This document shows positions 6,163 through 14,062 of a DNA stretch of 32,404 bases, piece after piece. The notes under the pieces were generated by a model that saw nothing but the letters and a program-made list of their open reading frames with translations, was not told where the DNA came from and ran no database searches. Each line of letters starts with the position of its first letter. Position 1 is the first letter of the stretch. Origin of the DNA: CAZGMJ01 sp964526785 (GTDB lineage Bacteria > Planctomycetota > Phycisphaerae > Sedimentisphaerales > Anaerobacaceae). Location: NCBI GenBank assembly GCA_964526785.1, contig CAZGMJ010000058.1:1-32404 (forward strand), given 5' to 3'. The translations under genes were made by a program, and so were the position numbers.

Positions 6163-8043
6163 ATGAAGACGCGGCCGTATTTCGGAAGATCGGCCTGTAT
6201 TCGGGCATTGGTATTGCTGACAGTTGGCGGCCTGGCCTGCAATGCGGCAGCGGCGGGGACCAAGACGGACGTGCTGTCTGCCATTCCTCGCCAGAGTTTG
6301 TTCGCGGTTCGCGTCAACGCATTCGAGCATACACTTGGCGAGGTGGACAAATTTGCGGCGGGGATTTCGCCGGTGCCGATGGGGCTGCGTATGCTGGTTC
6401 GCGCACAACTGGCAAAGGTGCTGGGGTCACCCGATTTGAGCGGCATTGACATGAACAGCACTTTTGGAGCGTTTGGCGTGGCTGGAGAGGCAGACTATAC
6501 GGGGGCTCCGCCGACCGTCTATATCGGAGTTCTGGTGCCGATTTCGGATTTCGCGAGCTTTGTTGGCGGCAATCCTAATGTAGGCGAGGCGGACGAGAAT
6601 GGGATCATGCCGATCTCGCAGAAGGGCAATGGCGGCAAGCCGTGGCTGATTGCCACGCGAACCGGCGATCATGCGCTGGTTACCATCGGGCAGTGGTACG
6701 AGCCGGTCACCATGTACCGGGAGATGATGGGAGTGCAGGCCGGCATGCCGGCATACGGGGAGTCCATCGCTTCGGTGTTGCCTGCGGACGAGACCGAAAT
6801 GTCGTCGAGCAAGCCGATCTGGGCATACGGGGACATTCAACTGGCGGCGCGGACTTTCAGGCCTTTCATCGAGGAGAAGTTCGGCCAGATCAAGCACGGT
6901 ATGAGCGAGCAGATGAAGAACAGCCCGCAGGGGCAGATGATGGATGTCGGCGTAATATTCGATATGTACGGCCGGATGCTGGAGCAGATCGCCGACGAGG
7001 CGAAATCGATTAGTCTGAGCGTGGAGCCGCAAGCTGATCTTCTGCGGGTTAACAAGATGCTTCGAGCGATACCCGATACCGATCTGGCCGCCATGCTCGC
7101 CGACGATGCGGGCGGCCGCAGAAACAGGCTCGTAGGCTATACGAAGGACGGCGCGGCGCTGAACTTCGCTGCCATGGTGGGGGACTCGTGGAAGGCTTTT
7201 TATGATGTGGCGCTCGACTTGCTGGCGGATTTGGCGGGGGAGAATGTCGAACGCGAAGATATCGCCAGGATGAAGGCTCTGACCATGGAAATGGTGGACA
7301 CTCTGGGCGGCGCGGCGGCGGGTTCGCTGACAATCGATTCAAATGCCAGGCCGGCTTTCGCGATGGAGTACGTGGTAGCGGTTGAGGATAGTGCGAAATT
7401 CAGCCGCTTATTGGCCGAATCCTCGGAGCTATTCAACGAGACAGGCATTACCGACATTTACCGCATGTTTGGCGTCGAGATGGAGTATACGTTCAAGCGA
7501 GGCACGGGCAGCTATAAAGGCGTGACGATCGATTCGGCGCGGCTGAGCCTGAAGGCTACGGAAGCGGATTCACCCGGCGGACAGATGATCGAATCGATGT
7601 ATGGCGGTGGATTCGATTACCGGTGGGCCGTGGTGGACGGACTGTGCGGTGTGGTAGTGGGGGCTGATGCCGACAAGAGGATTCGCACCCTGATCGATCA
7701 GATGAGGAGCGGTCGGCTGCCGGCAATGGGTTCGGAGATGAAGGCTGCGATGTCGTTGCTGCCGGACGCCAGGAGTGCGGATTTCTTCGTTACATATAAC
7801 TACGTGCGGTTCCTCAAGATGGTCGGGGCCATGACGATTCAGGCAGGCGACCAACAGGTGCAGATGCCCGAGATCGACGTGCCGACGTCGAGCAGTATTG
7901 CGATTGCCGGCTGGGGCGGCGAGAATGCGGCCAGATTCAGCGTGGCGGTGCCCAAGCAGCATGTTATGGAGATCATGGCGGCGTTTGCGCAGATGCAGCA
8001 GAAGATGATGCAAAGAATGGGACAGAGGCAGCCAGGTCAATAG
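6163..8043 (+). CDS. Large secreted protein of unknown function (626 aa)
   Basis: AAGGAG lies eight bases before ATG 6163. The N-terminus is a signal peptide (basic start, RALVLLTVGGLACNAAAA, likely cleavage near residue 30). The mature protein starts with DVLSAIPRQSLFAVRVN, a pattern I associate with DUF3352-like or similar planctomycete secreted proteins that begin by describing a per-residue beta-alpha repeat; this is a resemblance only. The sequence then alternates beta-rich Gly segments and helical stretches (GRMLEQIADEAKSIS; MKALTMEMVDTLGG) and ends in a Met/Gln-rich helix. There is no C-terminal anchor, catalytic motif or metal site I can name. It appears to be transcribed alone. Confidence 0.75.
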   Translation: MKTRPYFGRSACIRALVLLTVGGLACNAAAAGTKTDVLSAIPRQSLFAVRVNAFEHTLGEVDKFAAGISPVPMGLRMLVRAQLAKVLGSPDLSGIDMNSTFGAFGVAGEADYTGAPPTVYIGVLVPISDFASFVGGNPNVGEADENGIMPISQKGNGGKPWLIATRTGDHALVTIGQWYEPVTMYREMMGVQAGMPAYGESIASVLPADETEMSSSKPIWAYGDIQLAARTFRPFIEEKFGQIKHGMSEQMKNSPQGQMMDVGVIFDMYGRMLEQIADEAKSISLSVEPQADLLRVNKMLRAIPDTDLAAMLADDAGGRRNRLVGYTKDGAALNFAAMVGDSWKAFYDVALDLLADLAGENVEREDIARMKALTMEMVDTLGGAAAGSLTIDSNARPAFAMEYVVAVEDSAKFSRLLAESSELFNETGITDIYRMFGVEMEYTFKRGTGSYKGVTIDSARLSLKATEADSPGGQMIESMYGGGFDYRWAVVDGLCGVVVGADADKRIRTLIDQMRSGRLPAMGSEMKAAMSLLPDARSADFFVTYNYVRFLKMVGAMTIQAGDQQVQMPEIDVPTSSSIAIAGWGGENAARFSVAVPKQHVMEIMAAFAQMQQKMMQRMGQRQPGQ

Positions 8044-8179
8044 CCTGTACAAATCGGTCCAGCCGGCCGGAGGATACAAAGGGGCCGCTCAGGGGCGTGC
8101 CAACACCACCGGACTATGTGCTCGCTTACTGAGCCGGCGCTATGCAGCAATGCATACATGCTGAGAACAGCAATCCGGT

Positions 8180-8440
8180 TCAGTTGGAATCGTCCTCGAG
8201 AAGTTTGCGCAGATACGTATTCTCTCGTCTCGTGGCTTCGAGGTCGAACAGTTGATATTTGATGCAGACACGCAAGTAGTCGAGCGACTCATGTAGAGAA
8301 CTTATGCTCTTTTCCAGCTTTTTGCGGTTGGCTCGTGCCTGCTTGGCGAAGTTCACCAGCTTTTCGTGCTGGGGTCCCGGCGTATCACCGAACGCCTTGA
8401 CCAGTTCATTGAGTTTGTCTTCTAAGTTTGCCTCGTCCAT
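8180..8440 (-). CDS. Short coiled-coil protein
   Basis: 86 residues, highly charged. Heptad-like leucines occur at the N-terminus (L-E-D-K-L-N-E-L) and through the second half to the C-terminus (Y-L-R-K-L-L-E-D-D). There is no signal peptide or membrane segment. A GGAG lies nine bases before the ATG at 8440. I recall similar short proteins as conserved hypotheticals in Phycisphaerae, without a known role. It is transcribed divergently from perR with a gap of more than 400 bp, so no functional link is implied. Confidence 0.65.
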   Translation of the reverse strand: MDEANLEDKLNELVKAFGDTPGPQHEKLVNFAKQARANRKKLEKSISSLHESLDYLRVCIKYQLFDLEATRRENTYLRKLLEDDSN

Positions 8441-8871
8441 CGCCCGCTTCTCCTGCTAATTCGTACAACCCAGTATGGCGATCGATGGGCAGGGATCGCC
8501 AAGCAGGCTATCTGCAAAATTTGTGCCCTGCGACCGCAACGAGCAAGTAGAGCCCATTGCGAGACACAGTCCTATAAGAAGGTACACCAGAAGCGACCCG
8601 CGTGTTCTTCGGTTGTGCCGGCGGGATATCGGACTTCTATCACTTGTACCGATTGGTCGGAGGTGTCGGTATTCATCAACGTGAATGCGACTGGCAGGGC
8701 CATGACGGCGTCGTAAATGCTTTTTATCCAAACACTTGCAGCACGGGTTGCAGGGCGTAAACGCCGGGCGACAGGGGGCATCATCATGAGCGACCGCAGT
8801 TGCAGAGCTGGGAGGAGCGAGAGCCGGATTGTCATAAAAGTGCCGCCTATTGAGAATCCTGTGGAACAAGC
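8441..8871. other. Gap upstream of perR
   Basis: About 430 bp. Overlapping minus-strand ORFs of 140 and 87 codons exist, one with a hydrophobic stretch, but neither has a ribosome binding site or recognisable domain. It could be a decayed gene. No repeat or RNA structure stands out. Confidence 0.4.
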
Positions 8872-8900
8872 TTGACAAATAGTAGTAACTACTATATAGG
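8872..8900 (+). promoter_or_regulatory. perR promoter with PerR/Fur-type operator
   Basis: TTGACA (8872-8877) and TATAGG (8895-8900, spacer 17; TATATA at 8893 is an alternative). Between them lies ATAGTAGT-A-ACTACTAT (8879-8895), a perfect 8-1-8 inverted repeat with the geometry of a Fur/PerR box, although bases differ from the ATTATAAT-type consensus. Bound repressor would block the promoter. Transcription would begin near 8907, at or just before ATG 8908, so the mRNA may be leaderless. Confidence 0.75.
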
Positions 8901-8907
8901 ATTATCT

Positions 8908-9372
8908 ATGAATAATGGCACAGAAGCTATGCCTGAGAGATACGATGAGCACATGGATAGGTTTGTTCGCGAATGCCGAAAGGCGGGCTTGAGAATTACG
9001 CCTCAGCGAATGGCCGTCTATGAGGCGCTTCTGGCGTCGGAGGATCATCCTTCGGCAGAGGCCCTGCATCGCCGTGTATCGCAGAAGATGCCGAACATAT
9101 CGCTGGATACGGTAAACCGAACCGTGCACACTTTGACGGAAATTGGTGTTGCCTTCGCACTCGAGGGTTCTGGCGACGCCATGCGGTTCGATGCCGGTTT
9201 GCACCGGCATCAGCACTTTCGGTGCGTCAAATGCCGACGGATCATTGATTTTCACTACGAGCCGTTTGACAATATAGAGTTACCTGACGACGTATGCGGG
9301 GATTGCACGGTTTTGCGCAAGACCGTATATGTCGAGGGGTTATGCGGGACATGTAGTCACAACGTTGATTGA
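8908..9372 (+). CDS. perR: PerR-type peroxide-sensing Fur-family repressor
   Basis: 154 residues. With a constant offset of 10 it carries every key residue of Bacillus PerR. Regulatory metal ligands are H47, D95, H101, H103 and D114; structural zinc Cys are 106, 109, 146 and 149. The two Asp (in RFD and IDFHY) distinguish PerR from Fur, which has Glu. The N-terminal half is the winged helix (LRITPQRMAVYEALL; SLDTVNRTVHTL). PerR with Fe2+ is inactivated when H2O2 oxidises its His ligands, derepressing defence genes. It heads the defence operon and has a palindrome over its own promoter. ATG 8908 may be read from a leaderless mRNA; ATG 8929 is an alternative. Confidence 0.93.
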   Translation: MNNGTEAMPERYDEHMDRFVRECRKAGLRITPQRMAVYEALLASEDHPSAEALHRRVSQKMPNISLDTVNRTVHTLTEIGVAFALEGSGDAMRFDAGLHRHQHFRCVKCRRIIDFHYEPFDNIELPDDVCGDCTVLRKTVYVEGLCGTCSHNVD

Positions 9373-9397
9373 TGGATTGGTAAGGAAAGGGTCTTAT

Positions 9398-9970
9398 ATG
9401 GAACTGAAGGGAAGTAGGACGGAGAAGAATCTGCTGGCGGGATTTGCCGGTGAGTCACAGGCGCGGAATCGCTATTCGTATTATGCGAGCCAGGCCAAAA
9501 AGGAGGGCTATGTGCAGATTGCATCGATTTTCGAGGAGACGGCCAACCAGGAGAAGGAGCACGCGAAACGCGAGTTCAAGTTTCTCGAGGGTGGCGAAGT
9601 AGAGATTGCGGCGGCGTTTCCGGCCGGGGTAATCGGCACAACCGTTGAAAATCTGAAAGCCGCGGCGGCGGGCGAGAATTACGAACATACGGAGATGTAT
9701 CCCGGATTCGCCGAGATTGCGGAAGAGGAGGGGTTTGGCGAAATCGCCGCGGTTTTTCGCAATATAGCTATTGCGGAGAAACGCCACGAGCAGCGATATC
9801 TGTCGCTGGCCAACAACATCGAGAACGGTCTGGTTTTCAAGCGGGACAAGCCGGTGCGCTGGGTCTGCCGCAACTGTGGGTATGTCCACGAGGGGTTAGA
9901 GGCGGTCCAGATGTGTCCGGCCTGCGCGCATCGGCAGGCTCACTTCGAACTGGAAGCTGTGAACTATTGA
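9398..9970 (+). CDS. rbr: Rubrerythrin
   Basis: 190 residues, the usual length. The N-terminal ferritin-like diiron domain has the paired E-x-x-H motifs EKEH and EKRH. The C-terminal rubredoxin-like domain has two C-x2-C knuckles (CRNC, CPAC) for one Fe. Rubrerythrin reduces H2O2 to water using electrons from rubredoxin, in the cytoplasm of anaerobes and microaerophiles. AAGGAAAGG before ATG 9398 gives a good ribosome binding site. It starts 25 bp after perR, so it is probably cotranscribed and de-repressed by peroxide. Confidence 0.95.
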   Translation: MELKGSRTEKNLLAGFAGESQARNRYSYYASQAKKEGYVQIASIFEETANQEKEHAKREFKFLEGGEVEIAAAFPAGVIGTTVENLKAAAAGENYEHTEMYPGFAEIAEEEGFGEIAAVFRNIAIAEKRHEQRYLSLANNIENGLVFKRDKPVRWVCRNCGYVHEGLEAVQMCPACAHRQAHFELEAVNY

Positions 9971-10022
9971 GTGGTTCGCGTGCGAAGACAGGTAGTCAAA
10001 CCATCAAGTCAAGGAGACAGAA

Positions 10023-10499
10023 ATGAAATCATGCAGGAAGAGCATTGTCGGGTCGGCAGCGGTGATAGCAGCGGTTCTGCTGGGTTCGCTGGCCTATTCA
10101 CACTGCCAGATACCGTGCGGCATATACGGTGATGAGGGCCGCTTCGAAATGATCGGCGAGCATATTACGACGATCGAGAAGTCGATGAAAACGATCGGGG
10201 CGTTATCGGGCGCGGAGAAGCCGAATATGAACCAAATTGTGAGGTGGGTGAACAACAAGGATGAACACGCAGATGCGTTGAGCGATATAGTGACATATTA
10301 CTTTATGGCGCAACGGGTCAAACTGCCCGCGGAAGGTGACGCCGAGGCCCGGGCTCAATACGTCAAGCAGTTGACGCTGCTGCACGAGATGCTGGTGTAT
10401 TCGATGAAGGCCAAGCAGACGACGGATATGGATAATGTGGAAAAACTGAAGATAGCGTTGAGCAAGTTTCACGACGTCTATTTTCACGATGCCAACTGA
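10023..10499 (+). CDS. sodN: Nickel superoxide dismutase with Sec-type signal peptide
   Basis: 158 residues. H27-C-Q-I-P-C-G-I-Y matches the Ni-hook at the mature N-terminus of Ni-SOD (H-C-x-x-P-C-G-x-Y), where His1, Cys2 and Cys6 bind Ni. The helical body carries RWVNNKDEHAD and YYFMAQRVK, typical of the family. Unlike the Streptomyces enzyme, whose short propeptide is cut by SodX, residues 1-26 form a full signal peptide with A24-Y-S26 just before His27. Signal peptidase itself could therefore create the Ni-binding N-terminus and place the enzyme outside the cytoplasm. Position 3 of the hook is Gln instead of the common Asp. AAGGAG precedes the ATG. No SodX gene is visible in the window. 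Confidence 0.9.
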   Translation: MKSCRKSIVGSAAVIAAVLLGSLAYSHCQIPCGIYGDEGRFEMIGEHITTIEKSMKTIGALSGAEKPNMNQIVRWVNNKDEHADALSDIVTYYFMAQRVKLPAEGDAEARAQYVKQLTLLHEMLVYSMKAKQTTDMDNVEKLKIALSKFHDVYFHDAN

Positions 10500-10519
10500 A
10501 CACAATGGAGGTTAGAGAA

Positions 10520-11023
10520 ATGGCAGATGTAACATTTCAAGGTAATCCGCTGACGCTGGTCGGCGACGCTGCAGGTGTAGGCGACGCGGCTCCGGATGCG
10601 GAGTTGGTTGCAAACGATTTAACGCCCGTCCGAATCTCGGATTTCAAGGGCAAGGTATGCATCATCGCTTCGGTTCCGTCTCTGGACACGGGGGTCTGCG
10701 ATACTGAGGCGCGGAAGTTCAACGAGCAGGCGGCCTCTTTGGGAGACGATGTGGCCATTGCCGTAATCAGCATGGATCTTCCCTTTGCGCAGGCTCGCTG
10801 GTGCGGGGCGGCCGGGGTGGATGCGGTCAAGACGCTGTCGGATCATCGCGAGGCCGGGTTTGGCAAGGCGTACGGCGTTCTGGTAAAGGAACTTCGGCTG
10901 CTGGGCCGTGCGGTGTTTGTGTTGGACAAAGACGGGGTGATCCGGTACAAGGAAGTCGTGCAGGAGTTGACGAATGAACCGGATTACAATGCAGCGATCG
11001 AAGCTGTAAAGGGCTTAGTGTGA
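10520..11023 (+). CDS. tpx: Thiol peroxidase (Tpx, atypical 2-Cys peroxiredoxin)
   Basis: 167 residues, the family length. The peroxidatic Cys60 lies in PSLDTGVCDTEARKFN and the resolving Cys95 in RWCGAAG, both at the canonical numbering of Tpx. It reduces H2O2 and alkyl hydroperoxides, with electrons from thioredoxin. GGAGG, eight bases before ATG 10520, favours this start over the ATG at 10505. It lies 20 bp after the Ni-SOD gene and its stop is 2 bp from the flavodiiron ATG, so it is operonic. Confidence 0.95.
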   Translation: MADVTFQGNPLTLVGDAAGVGDAAPDAELVANDLTPVRISDFKGKVCIIASVPSLDTGVCDTEARKFNEQAASLGDDVAIAVISMDLPFAQARWCGAAGVDAVKTLSDHREAGFGKAYGVLVKELRLLGRAVFVLDKDGVIRYKEVVQELTNEPDYNAAIEAVKGLV

Positions 11024-11025
11024 TT

Positions 11026-12207
11026 ATGAGACACATCAGGAAGGATATTTACGCGGTTGGTGCGATTGACTGGGACGCGCGGCTTTTTGACCGGCTGATT
11101 CCTCTGCCCCACGGGACGAGTTACAATTCGTATGTGGTCAGGGGCAGCGAGAAGACGGCCCTGCTGGACACGGTGGATCCCCGCAAGACCGAAGTCCTGC
11201 TTGACAATCTGCTGAAGCTGGGTGTGGACAAGATCGACTATGTCGTGTCGCATCACGCCGAGCAGGATCATTCGGGCAGTATTGCCGATGTTCTGCTGAT
11301 GTTCCCCGAGGCGAAGGTCGTCACCAACCCGAAATGCAAAGAGATGCTGATGGAGATGGTCGGGCTGGAGGAAGGCAGCGCGATAACCATCGAAGACGGT
11401 GAGGAGTTGTCTCTCGGCGACAAGACGTTGCGGTTCGTATATACCCCGTGGGTACACTGGCCCGAGACGATGAGTACGTATGTGCCGGAAGAGAAGGTGC
11501 TGTTCTCGTGTGATTTCTTCGGGGCGCATCTGGCCACGAGCAGCTTGTTCGTCGACGACGAGGCAGAAGTGTATCAGTCCGCCAAGCGATACTATGCGGA
11601 AATCATGATGCCGTTTCGGACCCAGATCAAGAGCAACATCGCGAAGGTGTCCGAGTTGGATATCGATATTATCGCACCGAGTCACGGACCCGTCCACGAC
11701 AGGCCTTCGCTGATTGTCGATGCGTACAAGGACTGGATCTCGGATGATGTGAAGAACGAGGTCGTCGTGGCGTATGTATCGATGCACGGGAGCACGGAGA
11801 AGATGGTCGCGTATTTCGTTGACGCTCTGATCGAGCGGGGCATCAAGGTCCGGCAATTCGAGCTGGCCGGCGCGGATATAGGCGATCTGGCAATGGCGAT
11901 GGTGGATGCGGCGACGATTGTCCTGGGTTCGCCGACGGTCATCGTGGGCCCTCATCCGGCCGCGGCCTATACGGCTTTTCTGGCGAATATTCTGCGGCCG
12001 AAGACGAAGTTTGCCTCGGTAATCGGTTCGTACGGCTGGGCGGGAAAAATGATCGATCAGTTGACGGCACTGATGCCCCGGTTGAAGGCGGACGTGCTGG
12101 AGCCCGTATTGGCCAAGGGGCGTCCGGGCGACGAAGAATTCGATGCCCTGGACCGGCTTGCCGACGACGTCCTTGCCAGGCACAGGGAAATCGGCATCAC
12201 GGAATAG
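11026..12207 (+). CDS. fprA: Flavodiiron protein (rubredoxin:oxygen oxidoreductase)
   Basis: 393 residues: a metallo-beta-lactamase-like diiron domain (about 1-250) and a flavodoxin domain (about 250-393). Iron ligands are visible as H77-x-E79-x-D81-H82, the His of PWVHWPETMSTY, the Asp of SCDFFGAH and the His of PSHGPVHD. The flavodoxin domain starts with VVAYVSMHGSTEKM, the FMN phosphate loop. These enzymes reduce O2 to water (or NO to N2O) with electrons from rubredoxin. The absence of extra C-terminal rubredoxin or reductase domains puts it in the simple class A, matching the separate rubredoxin gene downstream. GTG 11020, overlapping the tpx stop and six bases after AAAGGG, is an alternative start. 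Confidence 0.95.
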   Translation: MRHIRKDIYAVGAIDWDARLFDRLIPLPHGTSYNSYVVRGSEKTALLDTVDPRKTEVLLDNLLKLGVDKIDYVVSHHAEQDHSGSIADVLLMFPEAKVVTNPKCKEMLMEMVGLEEGSAITIEDGEELSLGDKTLRFVYTPWVHWPETMSTYVPEEKVLFSCDFFGAHLATSSLFVDDEAEVYQSAKRYYAEIMMPFRTQIKSNIAKVSELDIDIIAPSHGPVHDRPSLIVDAYKDWISDDVKNEVVVAYVSMHGSTEKMVAYFVDALIERGIKVRQFELAGADIGDLAMAMVDAATIVLGSPTVIVGPHPAAAYTAFLANILRPKTKFASVIGSYGWAGKMIDQLTALMPRLKADVLEPVLAKGRPGDEEFDALDRLADDVLARHREIGITE

Positions 12208-12236
12208 AACAGACCATATCTGAAAGGACTTGATTG

Positions 12237-12611
12237 ATGGCTAAAAGACTTGAAGTGTACAAGTGCGATAAGTGCGGCAATATCGTAGAGGTGCTCAACG
12301 GAGGGGCGGGCGAACTGGTCTGCTGCGGCGAACCCATGCAACTGCTCGAAGAGCAGACGGCCGATGCGGCCACAGAGAAACATGTGCCGGTGATTGAGAA
12401 GGTCGACGGGGGTGTGAAGGTAACGGTCGGCAGCGTGCCGCATCCGATGGAAGAGAAACATTATATCGAATGGATTGAATTGCTTGCAGACGGAAAGGCG
12501 TACCGGCAGTTTCTCAAGCCAGGCGACGCTCCCGAGGCGGTTTTCGGCGTACAGGCCGAGTCTGTAAGTGCAAGGGAACATTGCAACGTTCACGGATTAT
12601 GGAAGGGATAA
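12237..12611 (+). CDS. dfx: Desulfoferrodoxin (2Fe superoxide reductase)
   Basis: 124 residues. The N-terminal desulforedoxin domain has C10, C13, C29 and C30 for centre I. The superoxide reductase domain has the Fe(His)4Cys site H49, H69, H75, C116 and H119, plus E47 and K48 near the substrate. This numbering equals that of the well-studied Desulfoarculus enzyme. It reduces superoxide to H2O2 in the cytoplasm without releasing O2, using rubredoxin electrons. AAAGGA precedes ATG 12237. It is 29 bp after the flavodiiron gene and 4 bp before ferritin. Confidence 0.95.
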   Translation: MAKRLEVYKCDKCGNIVEVLNGGAGELVCCGEPMQLLEEQTADAATEKHVPVIEKVDGGVKVTVGSVPHPMEEKHYIEWIELLADGKAYRQFLKPGDAPEAVFGVQAESVSAREHCNVHGLWKG

Positions 12612-12615
12612 TACG

Positions 12616-13131
12616 ATGCTTAGCAAGAAGATGGAAAAGGCTCTCAACGAGCAGGTGAATGCGGAGCTGTACTCGGCGTATCTCTATCTTTCGATGGAGT
12701 CGTATTTTCGTTCGACGAATATGGGCGGCTTTGCAAACTGGATGCGCGTACAGACGCAGGAAGAAGTCAGTCACGCGATGAAGATTTATGATTACGTCGA
12801 CGAGCGGGGAGGCAGGGCGCTGCTCGCTCCTATCGAAGGTCCACAGACGGAGTGGGACAGTCCGCTGGCTGCGTTCGAGGCCGCTTATGCGCACGAACAG
12901 AAGGTCACGGCGCTGATCAACGATCTGGTAGATCTGGCGATCGGCGAGAAGGATCATGCCACGAACAATTTTCTGCAGTGGTTCGTGGCCGAGCAGGTGG
13001 AAGAGGAAGCTTCGGCCGACGAGATCGTGCAGCGCCTGAAGATGATGAAAGACGCGCCGGGCGGGATGTTCATGCTGGACCGGGAACTGGGTCAGCGAAC
13101 GTTTACGCCGCCGGCCGGTGAAGGAGAGTAA
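12616..13131 (+). CDS. ftnA: Ferritin (FtnA-type)
   Basis: 171 residues. The diiron ferroxidase ligands sit at the same numbers as in E. coli FtnA: E17, E50, H53, E94 and Q127, with E130 nearby. No heme-binding Met as in bacterioferritin is evident. The protein forms a 24-subunit cage that oxidises and stores Fe2+, starving Fenton chemistry. Its ribosome binding site (GGAAGGGA) lies inside the last codons of dfx, suggesting translational coupling. It is followed 2 bp later by a second ferritin-like gene. Confidence 0.93.
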   Translation: MLSKKMEKALNEQVNAELYSAYLYLSMESYFRSTNMGGFANWMRVQTQEEVSHAMKIYDYVDERGGRALLAPIEGPQTEWDSPLAAFEAAYAHEQKVTALINDLVDLAIGEKDHATNNFLQWFVAEQVEEEASADEIVQRLKMMKDAPGGMFMLDRELGQRTFTPPAGEGE

Positions 13132-13133
13132 TT

Positions 13134-13619
13134 ATGGCAGTGCCTTTCAATGCGGACGAAGTATTCACGATGGCCGAGGAGATCGAGCGCAACGGGGCGA
13201 AATTCTATCGGGGGGCGGCCGAGAAGTTCCCCGATCTGGGGCCGGTCTTCGAGGACCTTGCGGGCATGGAAGACAACCACCTGAAGGTATTCAGGGAGAT
13301 GCACTCCGAGCTTTCGGGTACGGAATCGCAGCCGACGACCTTCGACCCCGACGCTGAAGCTGAGGCGTATTTACAGACGATGGCCGATGGACAGGTCTTC
13401 GATTTGCGTGCCGATCCTTCCGAGAAGCTCGGTGGTCTGAAGGACGCGGTCGATGTATTGAAGATGGCTCTGGGGGTCGAACGCGACTCGATTGCGTTTT
13501 ACGTGGGCATCAAGGACGGCGTTTCGGCCAAGGCCGGCAAGGACAAAGTCGATGCGATCATTAAGGAGGAAATCGGCCATATCGCCGTGTTGAATGAGAA
13601 GTTGACGGCGTTACGCTGA
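13134..13619 (+). CDS. Ferritin-like (erythrin/COG1633-type) diiron protein
   Basis: 161 residues, all helical. Paired carboxylate/E-x-x-H motifs of a four-helix diiron bundle are visible: EEIERNGAKFY (helix 1), M-E-D-N-H (helix 2), VERDSIAFY (helix 3) and KEEIGHIAVL (helix 4). It lacks the rubredoxin-like tail of rubrerythrin, so it fits the sulerythrin/YciE-like or COG1633 group, whose members act in peroxide reduction or iron handling. The exact reaction is unknown. The ribosome binding site AGGAGA overlaps the ferritin stop. It is the last gene before a terminator. Confidence 0.85.
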   Translation: MAVPFNADEVFTMAEEIERNGAKFYRGAAEKFPDLGPVFEDLAGMEDNHLKVFREMHSELSGTESQPTTFDPDAEAEAYLQTMADGQVFDLRADPSEKLGGLKDAVDVLKMALGVERDSIAFYVGIKDGVSAKAGKDKVDAIIKEEIGHIAVLNEKLTALR

Positions 13620-13639
13620 TTGTCTATGATTCGCCGAGT

Positions 13640-13667
13640 CATGCCGGCGAGCCGGTTGGCATGTTTT
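13640..13667 (+). terminator. Probable terminator after the first part of the defence operon
   Basis: CATGCC (13640-13645) pairs with GGCATG (13658-13663), with a possible GG/CC pair inside, followed by TTTT. It lies 20 bp after the ferritin-like stop. The T-tract is short, so read-through to rubredoxin is possible. Confidence 0.6.
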
Positions 13668-13837
13668 GCAAGCCGGGTTTGCCTGTCCGCTATCGGCAGC
13701 AGGGCGTTCGGAGTTGATCGGGCGTTTCGATCGTGCATGAACCGGCGGGCAGAATATCTTTCGCGGGTATGGACGCGATAGATCGGCTTGCGGTAACGGG
13801 CAGACGAGTTTAGAAGAGACACGAAGGAGCGAAGCAA

Positions 13838-13996
13838 ATGAAGAAGTACGAGTGCAATGTTTGCGGATACGTATACGATCCGGAAGTCGGAGACCCCGAT
13901 AACGATATCGAACCGGGGACGTCTTTCGAGGACCTTCCCGATGACTGGGTGTGTCCGGACTGCGGGGTCGGCAAAGACGAGTTTTCACCGCTCTAA
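13838..13996 (+). CDS. Rubredoxin (52 aa)
   Basis: 52 residues. Two C-x2-C knuckles, CNVCGYVYDPEVGD near the N-terminus and VCPDCGVGKDEF near the C-terminus, bind one iron; the aromatic core residues (Y4, Y11, Y13, W37) are present. It is a one-electron carrier in the cytoplasm and the expected donor to the flavodiiron protein, superoxide reductase and rubrerythrin encoded just upstream. AAGGAG, eight bases before the ATG, is a strong ribosome binding site. The 218-bp gap and terminator before it suggest a separate or partly coupled transcript. The rubredoxin reductase is not in the window. Confidence 0.95.
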   Translation: MKKYECNVCGYVYDPEVGDPDNDIEPGTSFEDLPDDWVCPDCGVGKDEFSPL

Positions 13997-14062
13997 GCTT
14001 TCGTTGGTACTGTCGCCGACCCGCGGCCACCGTGTGATGGCGGGTTGGAGAAGAGGCCCGCA

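Noticed and set aside
8456..8878. 140-codon minus-strand ORF upstream of perR
   Set aside because: It has a hydrophobic stretch but no ribosome binding site, overlaps other frames and covers the perR promoter; a decayed gene is possible but unsupported.
10984..12183. 399-codon minus-strand ORF
   Set aside because: Antisense of the flavodiiron protein gene, which has all metal and FMN motifs in the other strand.
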